DNA of 64,000 nucleotides from the NCBI RefSeq assembly GCF_049546785.1, contig NZ_JBMWAN010000007.1:1-64000 (forward strand). Reading direction: 5' to 3'. This document shows positions 19,448 to 28,610 of this stretch, one piece after another; position 1 is the stretch's first letter, and each line of letters begins with the position of its first letter. Source of the DNA: Nitrospira_D sp035465795 (lineage in GTDB: Bacteria; Nitrospirota; Nitrospiria; Nitrospirales; Nitrospiraceae). The notes beneath the pieces were generated by a model that worked only from the letters and a program-made list of their open reading frames with translations, made no database searches and was not told where the DNA came from. The position numbers and the translations under genes are program-made.

Positions 19448-21837
19448 GAGAACCCCATCTTGATCAGGTGCCGGTTCACCTTGGCTTCCAGGTCGGCCAC
19501 GCGATTGGCCATCTGCGGCATTGGGGTCTCATACCGCTCGGCCAGTTCCTTCACGCGCTGGGTCAACTGCTGGCTCACGCGATCCATCTCGCCGTGAATG
19601 TCACGATCCAACGCGGCGAGCCATTTGTCGTCCACGACCAGCGTCTTGATCTCGGCTTCTGTGAGCGCCGGATACTTGGCGTAGGCCTTGGCGTCGAGCG
19701 ATGCCTCGGCTTCCTTGAGGCGCTTCTTGAGATCAGCCTCGTCACCGTTGAGCTTCAGCCAGTCGCTCAGCACGGCTGCTTCGTCCTTCGCGTCCTTGTC
19801 GCCCTCGATCTCTTTGAGCCGGGCGGCGACGTTGGCCTTGTTCACCTTATCGAGTTCGGAGAAAGCCCCCTCCTCGCCACCCTGGTCTTCCTCTAACTCA
19901 GTGAGGCGGGCGGTGACACCTTCCAATTCAGTCGTGAGCTGATCGATGGCCTCCTGTTCCTTGGCGAAATAACGGGCGACGATGAGCGATTTGGGCACGA
20001 GATCGCAGGTCCAGCCCTTATCCTTCTCCTTGCCCTTCTTGTCCTTCTCGATGATGCGGGAGGTCTCGGTCTTCCAGCCGTCGGCGGCGATGAGATAGCA
20101 GTCGTCCTGCATGGTCCCGGCCCAGTAGTCCATGAGGTGCTGATAGACATCGTACTTGTCGATGAGCGGCTGTCCGACGTAGTGGGCGAGCAGATCTTCG
20201 GACAGGGCAGCGATGAGTTCCTTCGGATGGCAGCCGCTCTTCAGCCCACGAAGCGATTTGGCGGTCTTCTGTTTCCACGTCGCGAAGTGGGCGTTCATCC
20301 TGCCGATGAAGGCGGCGAATTCAGGATGCTCGTAGATCGCGGACTTGATCGCTGACTTCTCCACGGCCAGGTCGAGGTAGCCGGGCCGGTTGGCATTGAA
20401 GAGGGCCTGCCGGAGCTTGGGGCACACATCCCAATACCGCTGAAGCGCGTCCACATCCGCTTGCGGGATGCCGCCGTTCAGGTGGCCTTCGATGTCTTGC
20501 AGGTCTTCTGCCTGTTGGCTGTCGATGTAGCGAGGCAGGTTGAGGTTGAACTCGTTCTTTTCGATCTCGTCCACACTCACCATACGGGAGTATTTGGGCA
20601 CGTCGAGGCGCCTGTTGAAGACATCTACGATCTGATGAATATCCTGGGCACGGAGGCGGTTCTTGGGACCATCCTTCATAAAGCCGGCGCTGGCGTCGAT
20701 CATGAAGATGCCCTTGCGGGTGTGGGCCTCCTGCTTGTCCACCACCACGATGCAGGCGGGAATGCCGGTGCCGTAAAACAGATTGGCAGGCAGGCCGATG
20801 ATGCCCTTGATATAGCCCTTGCGGACCAGGTTGCGGCGGATGTCGGCCTCGACATTGCCCCGGAACAATACGCCGTGCGGCAGGATGCAGGCTCCTTTGC
20901 CGGTGCTCTTGAGCGAGCGGACGATGTGGAGCAGGTAGGCGTAGTCGCCTTGCTTGTGGGGCGGCACCCCGAAGGGCTGGAACCGCTCGTAGGGATCGTT
21001 GAGCGGATCGAGGCCTGTGCTCCACCGTTTGTCGCTAAAAGGTGGATTGGCGACGACATAGTCGAAGGTCTTGAGGGGCTCGCCGTCCTTGAATTTGGGA
21101 TCGGCCAGCGTGTTGCCCTGCGCGATCAACGCCGTGGGGTTGTTGTGGAGGATCATGTTCATCCGCGCGAGGCCCGCGGTGGTGGCGTCTTTCTCCTGGC
21201 CGTAGATGGTCACCGGCGTGCGCGCTTCGTCCGCGACTTTCAGCAATAAAGAGCCGGACCCACATGTAGGGTCATAGACGGTGGTGTCCGGGCTGGTCTT
21301 GGCCTCACGAATCCCCAGGATCTGCGCGATGATGCGGCTGACTTCGGCCGGCGTATAGAACTGGCCCTTGCTCTTGCCGCTCTCCGTGGCGAAGTGCCGC
21401 ATAAGGTATTCGTAAGCATCGCCCAGAATGTCGTCGCCTTCGGCGCGGTTCTTGGAGAAGTCGAGTCGCTTGTCTTCAAAAATGGCGATGAGGTCGGTCA
21501 GCCGCTTGACCATCTCATCGCCGCTGCCGAGCTTGTTCGCATCATTGAAGTCCGGCATGTCGGAGAGCTTGTTGGCGTTCGCCAGCGGCGCGATGATCTT
21601 CTTATTGATCTGGTCGCCGATGTCCGGCTTGCCCTTGAGGGCCACCATGTCCTTGAAGCTCGCGCCCTTGGGGATGGTAATCGGGGCATACGGCACGTCG
21701 GCATATTTATCGCTGACGTATTTGATGAACAAGAGGACGAGGACATAGTCCTTGTACTGGCTCGCATCCATGCCGCCGCGGAGCACATCACAACTGGACC
21801 AGAGAAAGGAATAGAGTTCGGATTTCTTAATCGCCAT
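19438..21837 (-). CDS. hsdM: Type I methyltransferase subunit HsdM
   Basis: The 799-residue protein is an N6-adenine methyltransferase subunit. The S-adenosylmethionine motif DPTCGSGSL starts at Asp189 and the catalytic NPPF motif at Asn264. The N-terminal 150 residues match the HsdM helical bundle ('LWSSCDVLRGGMDASQYKDYVLVLLFIKYVSDKYA' region). The C-terminal ~250 residues are a long charged coiled coil ('LTTELEGVTARLTELEEDQ'), making it longer than the E. coli type. It is first in the operon, and its last codons overlap the hsdS start by 10 bases. Because methylation needs HsdS, the hsdS frameshift should affect its activity too. Confidence 0.96.
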   Translation of the reverse strand: MAIKKSELYSFLWSSCDVLRGGMDASQYKDYVLVLLFIKYVSDKYADVPYAPITIPKGASFKDMVALKGKPDIGDQINKKIIAPLANANKLSDMPDFNDANKLGSGDEMVKRLTDLIAIFEDKRLDFSKNRAEGDDILGDAYEYLMRHFATESGKSKGQFYTPAEVSRIIAQILGIREAKTSPDTTVYDPTCGSGSLLLKVADEARTPVTIYGQEKDATTAGLARMNMILHNNPTALIAQGNTLADPKFKDGEPLKTFDYVVANPPFSDKRWSTGLDPLNDPYERFQPFGVPPHKQGDYAYLLHIVRSLKSTGKGACILPHGVLFRGNVEADIRRNLVRKGYIKGIIGLPANLFYGTGIPACIVVVDKQEAHTRKGIFMIDASAGFMKDGPKNRLRAQDIHQIVDVFNRRLDVPKYSRMVSVDEIEKNEFNLNLPRYIDSQQAEDLQDIEGHLNGGIPQADVDALQRYWDVCPKLRQALFNANRPGYLDLAVEKSAIKSAIYEHPEFAAFIGRMNAHFATWKQKTAKSLRGLKSGCHPKELIAALSEDLLAHYVGQPLIDKYDVYQHLMDYWAGTMQDDCYLIAADGWKTETSRIIEKDKKGKEKDKGWTCDLVPKSLIVARYFAKEQEAIDQLTTELEGVTARLTELEEDQGGEEGAFSELDKVNKANVAARLKEIEGDKDAKDEAAVLSDWLKLNGDEADLKKRLKEAEASLDAKAYAKYPALTEAEIKTLVVDDKWLAALDRDIHGEMDRVSQQLTQRVKELAERYETPMPQMANRVADLEAKVNRHLIKMGFSWK

Positions 21838-22070
21838 AGGAGAGTCAATTCCCGGAATAAGCAGAGCGGAAAATGCGCCGAAGAATACCCCTTTCCCCGC
21901 GAGAAATCACGCCCTCTTGTGAGGGAGAAAGTAGCGCTGAGTCCTCCAAGGCAGTCCTGCGCGTTGAGTGCTTGGTGCTGAGTTGGAGAAGGGGAAAGAG
22001 CTGATGGCTTCCAGGTAATGGCGATTGGAAGTGCACAGTCCTGAGTTTAGAGAAAACGCGGCTGGCTGGG

Positions 22071-22100
22071 GCGGGCCGGAAGGAAGCCTGTCCGGCCCGC
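22071..22100 (-). terminator. GC-rich hairpin downstream of the SPFH gene
   Basis: A perfect 10-base-pair stem (GCGGGCCGGA / TCCGGCCCGC) with a 10-base loop lies 27 bases beyond the stop of the minus-strand SPFH gene. A short T run follows about 15 bases later in the minus direction. This suggests a terminator between that gene and hsdM, though the T run is further away than usual. Confidence 0.55.
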
Positions 22101-22126
22101 GTCCCGTAGAGGGGAGAGGCGAACGC

Positions 22127-22963
22127 CTACTGGCCTGCCGCCAGCGGCGGGAGGTTGATGCCGACGCGCTCGAGCCCCATGATGACGGTCAGGGCCGACG
22201 GGGAGTGCTGCACGATTTCCTTCTGCACTTCGATGCGGCGCAGGTCGACGAACTCCGGCGCGGTCAGGCCCAACGATTCCCGATAGGCACGATCGGCAAT
22301 GCCGCGCTGCCGCTCGGCTTTTTCACGCGACTCCTCGGCTTTTTGGAACTCCACCATGGTGATCTTGCGCTGCTCTTGAATGATGGTCTGGGTGGTCTGC
22401 TCGACCACGCCCTTGGGCGGGAGAATGCTGCCGACGACCACGCGATTCAGGCGCACCGGAATGCCCTGCTTCTCGATCAGCTTGGTCTGGACCTCTTTGG
22501 CGATGGCATCCTGCAACTTCTGTCTGGTGGTGGGATCGGTCGTCAGCTGGAACAGCGGATACTTTTGCACTTCTTCCCGGACGAACGTGCGGAACGCTTC
22601 CTTGGCGTTGTTGACATACCAGTGCGGCCCGTACTTGCTGACCAGTTCAGGCGAGCGGCCTTCGATGACGTTGGCGATCAGGAAGGCGTCGAACGAGACG
22701 GGGGCATTCTCGGCCGAGATGATGTCGAAGTGTTCTGCGTATTGAACCGGCCGGACATCAACATCAATGACCTGGGTCGTCAGGGCGACCCAGATACGCC
22801 CCGTCTTGATCGGAACGGGATCGACTCCGCCGTGGCCGAAGAATGCCGGCTGCTCGACCACCACCCCTTCATGCCCGGCTTCGATGGCCACACACCCGGT
22901 CCCGGCCCCGGCCATCACGGCGGCCAGAAGTATTCCCGCTATTCCTCGCATCAGACTCCTCAT
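22127..22963 (-). CDS. SPFH/band 7 domain lipoprotein
   Basis: About 278 residues from the ATG at 22963, chosen because AGGAGG lies just upstream; an in-frame extension to 23047 has none. A hydrophobic signal ends in 'AGAGTGC', a lipobox. The rest matches an SPFH (stomatin/prohibitin/flotillin) domain: 'VDVRPVQYAEHFDIISAENAPVSFDAFLIANV', then an Arg/Glu-rich coiled coil 'EFQKAEESREKAERQRGIADRAYRE'. SPFH proteins form membrane-associated rings and modulate proteases or membrane order. Export as a lipoprotein is unusual for the family. A hairpin terminator separates it from the hsd operon. Confidence 0.85.
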   Translation of the reverse strand: MRSLMRGIAGILLAAVMAGAGTGCVAIEAGHEGVVVEQPAFFGHGGVDPVPIKTGRIWVALTTQVIDVDVRPVQYAEHFDIISAENAPVSFDAFLIANVIEGRSPELVSKYGPHWYVNNAKEAFRTFVREEVQKYPLFQLTTDPTTRQKLQDAIAKEVQTKLIEKQGIPVRLNRVVVGSILPPKGVVEQTTQTIIQEQRKITMVEFQKAEESREKAERQRGIADRAYRESLGLTAPEFVDLRRIEVQKEIVQHSPSALTVIMGLERVGINLPPLAAGQ

Positions 22964-23167
22964 ACCATCCTCCTCTGGATTGCCCCGTCCCGCAAGAGAC
23001 GGCATGGTTGAATGGCCGGCCCCCATCTCCCCCTCGCGCTTGCTCATGGAGATACCTTACGGAGCGCGCCGGCTGGCTGTCAAACCAGCGCCGGGCGCTG
23101 CTGCTAGGGCGGCATTCAGTGAGAGAGAACGGAGGGAATCGCGCGGAACAGCATGCAGGAGATGGGG

Positions 23168-23557
23168 TTAAAACACGCCGGCCTCATGTTGGAGCCAGCG
23201 CACATACTTGATGATCTGGTCCACATCGTCAGGGGTGACGCCCTCGATCTTGGGCATGTTCCCGAATTCCCAATGGTGCGCTTTCACCCCATTGGCCGCC
23301 GCCCGCTGAAATGCGGCGTCGCCGTGGTGATTCGGCTCATAGATTTTGTGGACGAGCGGCGGCCCCTGGCTGGTCCCCACTCCGGCCGCGCCATGGCAGG
23401 CGGAACAGTTCGCCTTGAATTTGGCTTCTCCCGGCTGCAGATCGGCCGGCACCGCGCCGCTCACCTGCTTCGCGGGCGGCTCCCCCTGGCTGCAGGCCGG
23501 CGCGACGCCTACGGAGAAGAGCAGCAGCGCAAGTCCAACGGAGCGGGAAATCTTCAT
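23168..23557 (-). CDS. Mono-haem c-type cytochrome, lipid-anchored
   Basis: This 129-residue protein has a signal sequence ending at Cys22 in 'VAPAC', a lipobox. The haem site is Cys51-S-A-Cys54-His55, and the likely axial Met is in 'FGNMPKIEG'. The C-terminal helix 'VDQIIKYVRWLQHEAG' is typical of class I cytochrome c. It would carry electrons on the periplasmic side of a membrane. A 55-residue membrane protein gene lies immediately upstream on the same strand and may share its transcript. Confidence 0.93.
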   Translation of the reverse strand: MKISRSVGLALLLFSVGVAPACSQGEPPAKQVSGAVPADLQPGEAKFKANCSACHGAAGVGTSQGPPLVHKIYEPNHHGDAAFQRAAANGVKAHHWEFGNMPKIEGVTPDDVDQIIKYVRWLQHEAGVF

Positions 23558-23564
23558 ATGCGGT

Positions 23565-23732
23565 CTATCCTTTGCGAGACGTCTGATCGGGTGGCGCCGG
23601 CGACTGGCCGAACTGTTCCTTGAGCATCGCCTGGGTCTTCGCCAGGGTCACACGACGGTACATTCGCGCGCCGACCGGAACCAGCACGATCAATCCGATG
23701 GTCAGATACATGAAAAACTCTTCAGGAGACAT
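23565..23732 (-). CDS. Small membrane protein, 55 residues
   Basis: From the ATG at 23732 to a TAG at 23565 the frame encodes 55 residues: 'MSPEEFFMYLTIGLIVLVPV', a single membrane segment at about 7-22, then a basic stretch 'RMYRRVTLAK' and a polar tail with prolines. A GGAG box precedes the start. It ends eight bases before the cytochrome c gene on the same strand. The positive-inside rule puts the C-terminus in the cytoplasm. It might be a small subunit of an electron transfer complex; that is inferred only from position. Confidence 0.75.
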   Translation of the reverse strand: MSPEEFFMYLTIGLIVLVPVGARMYRRVTLAKTQAMLKEQFGQSPAPPDQTSRKG

Positions 23733-23755
23733 GCCCACTCCGTTTCTGCCGAGGG

Positions 23756-24466
23756 CTACCCTACCGCATATGCGATGGGGTCCTCAACTCCCGCCTTTGC
23801 AAACCCCTGCCTGCGAATCAGGCAACTATCACAGCGCCCGCACGCGACGGTTCCAACGGGATCATAACAGCTGTGCGTGAGTTCAAAGGGCACGTGCAGT
23901 TTCGTTCCGGCTTGAATGATCTCCGCCTTCGACAGCATGAGCAACGGCGTCCGCACCTCGATGCGTCGTCCCTCCACCCCGGCTTTCGTTCCCATCGCGA
24001 CCGCCTGCTCGAACGCTCGAATGAACTCCGGGCGGCAATCCGGATAGCCGGAATAGTCGAGAACGTTGGCGCCGAAATAGATCACGCCCGCCCCCACCAC
24101 CTCCGCATGCGCGGCCGCGAGGGACAGGAAGATGAGGTTGCGCCCCGGCACATAGGTAATGGGAATGCCGGCTGCCCGCTCACCGTCCGGGCGATTCTTG
24201 GGCACGGCCAGCTCATCGGTCAACGCCGACCCGCCTAAGGCCCGGAGATCGACCTCGACAACGAGATGGCTCTGCGCCCCTAGCGCGGCCGCGACCTGCC
24301 GGGCCCGCTCGATCTCTATCGCGTGCCGCTGCCGGTAGGCGATCGTCAGGAGGAACAGCTCGAACCCGTCCTGTTTGGCCATCGCCGCGGTGACCGTGGA
24401 ATCCAAGCCTCCACTGGCCAGCACGACGGCACGCTGAGGTTGAGGTGAAGCTCCCGCGTCACTCAT
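23756..24466 (-). CDS. queC: 7-cyano-7-deazaguanine synthase QueC
   Basis: QueC converts 7-carboxy-7-deazaguanine to preQ0 with ATP and ammonia in the queuosine pathway. The ATP-pyrophosphatase P-loop is 'ASGGLDSTV' near the N-terminus. The C-terminal zinc site is the Cys cluster in 'CYDPVGTVACGRCDSC'. I take the ATG at 24466, with GGGAG ten bases upstream; a GTG six bases further is in frame. Length (236) fits the family. No other queuosine gene is in the window. Confidence 0.95.
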   Translation of the reverse strand: MSDAGASPQPQRAVVLASGGLDSTVTAAMAKQDGFELFLLTIAYRQRHAIEIERARQVAAALGAQSHLVVEVDLRALGGSALTDELAVPKNRPDGERAAGIPITYVPGRNLIFLSLAAAHAEVVGAGVIYFGANVLDYSGYPDCRPEFIRAFEQAVAMGTKAGVEGRRIEVRTPLLMLSKAEIIQAGTKLHVPFELTHSCYDPVGTVACGRCDSCLIRRQGFAKAGVEDPIAYAVG

Positions 24467-24590
24467 AAGCACGTGACTCCCGCCGCCGTCTGCGCAGGAC
24501 GCAGGACGGCATCAAGGTCCAGAGAACCGGATGTGAGTGAGCGCGGCCACGCTGGCAGGGCGGCATACAAAAGAAGGGCCGGCACAGGTG

Positions 24591-25151
24591 CTAGTCGCGG
24601 TCTTCTTCCTTCTCGATCTTTTCCAGGAGCTCGGCCTTCGACTGGCATTCCACGCAGAGCTTGGCAAAGGGAACGGCCTGGAGCCGCTTTTCGCTGATCT
24701 CGACGCCGCATTCGGCGCACATCCCGTAGGTGCCGTCACGCAACCTGTTGAGCGCCTCGTCGATCGCCTGACGCCGGCGATTGCGCATCTCCATAAGCGA
24801 GATGCCGAGTTCTCGATCCAGATCCATCAGCGCCTGGTCCCCGACGTCGCGCGCGGATTCCAGCCGGCGCTGCTGGTCTTCCGTCAGCGATTGGCCGAGA
24901 TTCCCCTCGATCTCTTTCAGGATTTCCTGCCGCTTGGTCATCAGCATCTGATACAGGACTTCCTGCCGACGCTCGCGCTCCTCGCGCTCCTTGGCGGACT
25001 CTTTCGGACGGACCGGCTCAACTTCGATTTCAGCCGAAACCGGCTTTTCGACGCGTGCAGAAGGGGAACTAGGTTTCTTCATATGATTGCTCGATGATCC
25101 TGTTTTTGCTTTGGCGACCGGTTTTTTCTTCGCGGATGCTTTGGTTGCCAT
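24591..25151 (-). CDS. DksA/TraR-type zinc finger protein
   Basis: The ATG at 25151 has AAGGAG ten bases upstream and gives 186 residues. The first ~60 residues are Lys/Ala/Ser-rich and disordered. A coiled coil follows ('DQQRRLESARDVGDQALMDLDREL'), then the zinc finger with Cys pairs in 'CAECGVEIS' and 'CVECQSKAE'. This is the DksA-type architecture that inserts into the RNA polymerase secondary channel and modulates initiation. The coiled-coil tip lacks an obvious DxxDxA signature, so it may be a DksA-like paralogue and not DksA itself. The long basic N-terminus is a lineage-specific extra. Confidence 0.88.
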   Translation of the reverse strand: MATKASAKKKPVAKAKTGSSSNHMKKPSSPSARVEKPVSAEIEVEPVRPKESAKEREERERRQEVLYQMLMTKRQEILKEIEGNLGQSLTEDQQRRLESARDVGDQALMDLDRELGISLMEMRNRRRQAIDEALNRLRDGTYGMCAECGVEISEKRLQAVPFAKLCVECQSKAELLEKIEKEEDRD

Positions 25152-25256
25152 ACGGGCTGTACTCCTTGGGGTGAGCCTGGGAGCCAAAAAAGTCGGGCAT
25201 CTATATCACGGCATGGGGGGTTTGACAAGGGCTTGTGGGGAGGGACCCTGATGGCC

Positions 25257-25781
25257 CTACGGATAGAGGATGGTCGAATGGACGTCGTACCCGGCCAACT
25301 TCTCCCGTCCATGGAGGCCTTTGAGTTCGACCAGAAAATCGAGCCCGACAATTTCGCCGCCCAGTTGGCGGACAAGGCTGATGGTCGCTTCGGCCGTTCC
25401 CCCCGTTGCCAGCAAGTCATCGACGATCAAGACTCGTTCCCCGATCGTCACGGCATCACGGTGGATCGCCAGGGAGTTCGATCCATATTCGAGGCTATAT
25501 TTCACTTCAAAACGATCAGCCGGGAGCTTCCCCGGCTTCCGAACGGGAACGAAACCGGCTCCGAGGCGACCCGCCAGCACCCCGCCGAAAATAAATCCTC
25601 GCGACTCGATTCCGACGACCTTGGCAATGCCACGCCCCTCATAGCGGGCCGCCAACTCCTCCGTCAGGCTCCGGAACGCATCCGGATTTTTGAGGAGCGT
25701 GGTGATGTCGTAGAAGAGGATGCCGGGTTTCGGAAAATCCGGCACTTCACGGATCAGGGCTTTGTAGTTAATGCCAGTCAC
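25257..25781 (-). CDS. apt: Adenine phosphoribosyltransferase
   Basis: The enzyme salvages adenine to AMP using PRPP. The PRPP-binding loop reads 'VLIVDDLLATGGTA', and the N-terminus 'IREVPDFPKPGILFYDITTLL' is a strong Apt signature. At 174 residues it is full length. It begins four bases after the sigma factor gene stops, so the two are probably cotranscribed. Confidence 0.96.
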   Translation of the reverse strand: MTGINYKALIREVPDFPKPGILFYDITTLLKNPDAFRSLTEELAARYEGRGIAKVVGIESRGFIFGGVLAGRLGAGFVPVRKPGKLPADRFEVKYSLEYGSNSLAIHRDAVTIGERVLIVDDLLATGGTAEATISLVRQLGGEIVGLDFLVELKGLHGREKLAGYDVHSTILYP

Positions 25782-25785
25782 AACA

Positions 25786-26739
25786 TCAGAGCAAATCGGC
25801 TTGCGTCATGGTCTTTCGCCGGATGGTCCCTCGAAGCCGGACCAGCGCCGTGGTTTCGATTTGGCGCACCCGCTCGCGGGTCAGCCCCATCTCCCGGCCG
25901 ATTTCTTCCAGCGTCTTGGATTCATCGCCATCGAGCCCGAACCGCGAGACAATAACAGTTTGCTCTTTCTCAGGCAACTCCTGCACCCAGCTCATGAGAT
26001 CAGCCCGTCGCCGAACCCCGTCCGCCGTCTCGTCGGGAGACTGGCAGAGGGGATCCTCGATCACGTCGCGCAGGAACATATCCGTGCCGTCGTTGATGGG
26101 GCTGTCCAGCGAACAGGTGGTCCTGACCAGCTGTTTCAGATCAATGACTTCTTCTTCGTCGGTCTTCATCTTCCGCGCGACTTCCTGCGCGGACGGCTCC
26201 CGGCCAAGCTCCTGCACCAACTGCTCCGTCTTCCCCAAGTAGCGATTCAGCCGTTCCACCACATGCACCGGCAACCGGACCAACCGCCCCTGATTGATGA
26301 TGGCGCGCTCAATGTACTGACGAATCCACCAGGACGCGTAGGTGCTGAACCGGAAGCCGCGCTTGTAGTTGAACTTCTCGACCGCCTTGATCAATCCGAG
26401 ATTGCCCTCTTCGACGATATCGGAAAAGGGAAATCCCCGATTGATGTAGCGCTTCCCGATGCTGATCACCAGCCGCAGGTTCGACTCGATCATCTGCTGC
26501 CGGGCCTGCTCATCCCCGGCCAACACCCGCTTGCCCAGTTCCTGTTCCTGCTTGAAGGAGAGCAGCGTCGAGCGCCGCACCTCCCGGAGATAGCTCTTCA
26601 GCGTATCGAGCCCTTCGGACCGGTTCGAAGCTTTCTCTTCCTGATCGGGCGCGCTGTCCGCATCCGCCACATCGCCGTCTTCGGCCACATGCCGGCGGGC
26701 TTCATTCATCTCTTGCAGTTCGTCTTCTCCCCGGCTCAT
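25786..26739 (-). CDS. rpoS: Sigma-70 family factor, RpoS-like
   Basis: The 317-residue protein has an acidic, variable N-terminus of about 40 residues. It then has region 1.2 ('SYLREVRRSTLLSFKQE'), region 2 ('NLRLVISIGKRYINRGFPFSDIVEEGNLGLIKAVEKFNYKRGFRFSTYASWWIRQ') and region 4 with the helix-turn-helix 'LEEIGREMGLTRERVRQIE'. There is no large region 1.1, which fits group 2 (RpoS/SigB-type) and not the primary sigma factor. It probably controls stationary phase or stress genes. Apt follows directly. Confidence 0.85.
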   Translation of the reverse strand: MSRGEDELQEMNEARRHVAEDGDVADADSAPDQEEKASNRSEGLDTLKSYLREVRRSTLLSFKQEQELGKRVLAGDEQARQQMIESNLRLVISIGKRYINRGFPFSDIVEEGNLGLIKAVEKFNYKRGFRFSTYASWWIRQYIERAIINQGRLVRLPVHVVERLNRYLGKTEQLVQELGREPSAQEVARKMKTDEEEVIDLKQLVRTTCSLDSPINDGTDMFLRDVIEDPLCQSPDETADGVRRRADLMSWVQELPEKEQTVIVSRFGLDGDESKTLEEIGREMGLTRERVRQIETTALVRLRGTIRRKTMTQADLL

Positions 26740-26766
26740 ATCGCGTGTCGTCCTTGAGGCGCCCGG

Positions 26767-27063
26767 CTAGTACCACACTTGGAAATCCGTGAATCGGTCC
26801 GTTGCCGGATTCCATTCTACGATCACACCCGTCACGCGCGCGGCAGGCGGCCCGACATGCAGATCGGCCACCAGGCTCTCGATGAGATCCTTTGCCCCTT
26901 CAACATCCAGCTCGACTCGCCCGTCGTCCAGATTGCGCGCACCACCGACAAGTTTCCTTTGCGTCGCCACCCGGGCCGCAAACGCGCGATACCCCACACC
27001 CTGCACCCGCCCGCTCACCAGGATGTGCGCTCGAACTCGGGATGTCGCCCTGCGATCCGTCAT
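26767..27063 (-). CDS. acyP: Acylphosphatase
   Basis: Acylphosphatases hydrolyse acyl phosphates such as carbamoyl phosphate. The signature 'GRVQGVGYRAFA' holds the catalytic Arg, and the catalytic Asn lies in 'GGARNLDDGRVE'. At about 98 residues it is full length. The start is uncertain: the ATG at 27063 has AGGAG 14 bases upstream, while a GTG at 27078 sits right against that box. Confidence 0.93.
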   Translation of the reverse strand: MTDRRATSRVRAHILVSGRVQGVGYRAFAARVATQRKLVGGARNLDDGRVELDVEGAKDLIESLVADLHVGPPAARVTGVIVEWNPATDRFTDFQVWY

Positions 27064-27463
<400 letters not shown>

Positions 27464-27499
27464 ACATGGCGTGAGAATCAAAACGGGAACCGGATTGTC

Positions 27500-28603
27500 T
27501 TACAAGATGGGGGTAAAACGCAAGCCATGAGATTCCGCCACTCCCGGACACGTGACTTGGCCATTTTTAAGGTTGACACCCTTGGCCAAACCTGGATCGG
27601 ATTGTATCGCCCGATCAACGCCTTCCGCCGCCAACCGCATGAGATAGGGCAGCGTCGCATTGGTCAGCGCGAACGTGGATGTCCGCGGCACAATGCCCGG
27701 CATGTTCGCCACGCAGTAATGCAGCACGCCATCGACCACATAGACAGGATCGGAATGCGTGGTCGCCCTGGTGGTCTCGAAACAGCCCCCCTGATCGACG
27801 GAGACGTCCACGACCACAGCCCCCGGCTTCATGCCAGACAGGAGCGCACGCGAGACCAGCGTGGGGGCTTTGGCTCCCGGCATCAACACGGCGCCGATCA
27901 CCAGATCCGCCTCGCACACCGCCTGTTCAATCGCCGCCTCGCTGACTGCTCGCGTCACCACTCGCCCCTGATACAGATCGTCGAGGTAACGCAACCGATC
28001 GACATCCAAATTGATCACCGTGACCTGCGCGCCCAGCCCGACGGCAATCCGTGTGGCTGCGGCGCCGACCATTCCGGCCCCCAGCACCACGACCTTGCCC
28101 GGTTCAACCCCCGGCACTCCGGCCAGCAACACTCCGCGCCCCCCCTGGAGTTTTTCAAGATAGTGCGCGCCGACTTGCACCGACATCCGTCCCGCAATTT
28201 CACTCATCGGCTTGAGCATGGGCAGGCTGCCGTCTTTTGCCACCGTCGTTTCGTAGGCGATCGCCGTGATCTTCGTGTCCAATAAGGTTTTGGTCAGTTC
28301 CGGGAGCGCCGCGAGATGAAGATAGGTGAAGAGCACCTGGCCCGGACGAAACAGGGAGCACTCGGACAACAGCGGCTCCTTCACCTTGACGATCAACTCC
28401 GCCTTTTGGAACACCTCGCCTTTGGACGAGGCAATCGACGCCCCCGCCCGCCGGTATTCCTCGTCCGGGAACCCGCTCCCCTCTCCGGCAGACGGCTCGA
28501 CCCAGACCGCATGCCCGGCCTTGCGGAGTGCCGCCGCACCGTCCGGCGTGAGACTCACCCGATATTCATGGTCTTTCACTTCTTTTGGAACTCCGATAAT
28601 CAT
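27500..28603 (-). CDS. ald: Alanine dehydrogenase
   Basis: This NAD-dependent enzyme interconverts L-alanine and pyruvate plus ammonia. The N-terminus 'IIGVPKEVKDHEYRVSLTPDG' and the Rossmann glycine motif 'VVVLGAGMVGAAAT' are diagnostic; length is 367. An AGGAG box overlaps the stop of the Lon-domain gene seven bases upstream, so the two are in one transcript. In an ammonia-handling organism this enzyme could help assimilate nitrogen, but that is inference. Confidence 0.97.
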   Translation of the reverse strand: MIIGVPKEVKDHEYRVSLTPDGAAALRKAGHAVWVEPSAGEGSGFPDEEYRRAGASIASSKGEVFQKAELIVKVKEPLLSECSLFRPGQVLFTYLHLAALPELTKTLLDTKITAIAYETTVAKDGSLPMLKPMSEIAGRMSVQVGAHYLEKLQGGRGVLLAGVPGVEPGKVVVLGAGMVGAAATRIAVGLGAQVTVINLDVDRLRYLDDLYQGRVVTRAVSEAAIEQAVCEADLVIGAVLMPGAKAPTLVSRALLSGMKPGAVVVDVSVDQGGCFETTRATTHSDPVYVVDGVLHYCVANMPGIVPRTSTFALTNATLPYLMRLAAEGVDRAIQSDPGLAKGVNLKNGQVTCPGVAESHGLRFTPIL

Positions 28604-28610
28604 GGCACTC

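Noticed and set aside
24473..24590. Possible small genes between queC and the DksA-type gene
   Set aside because: The frames are continuations of antisense reading of neighbours, with no ribosome binding site.
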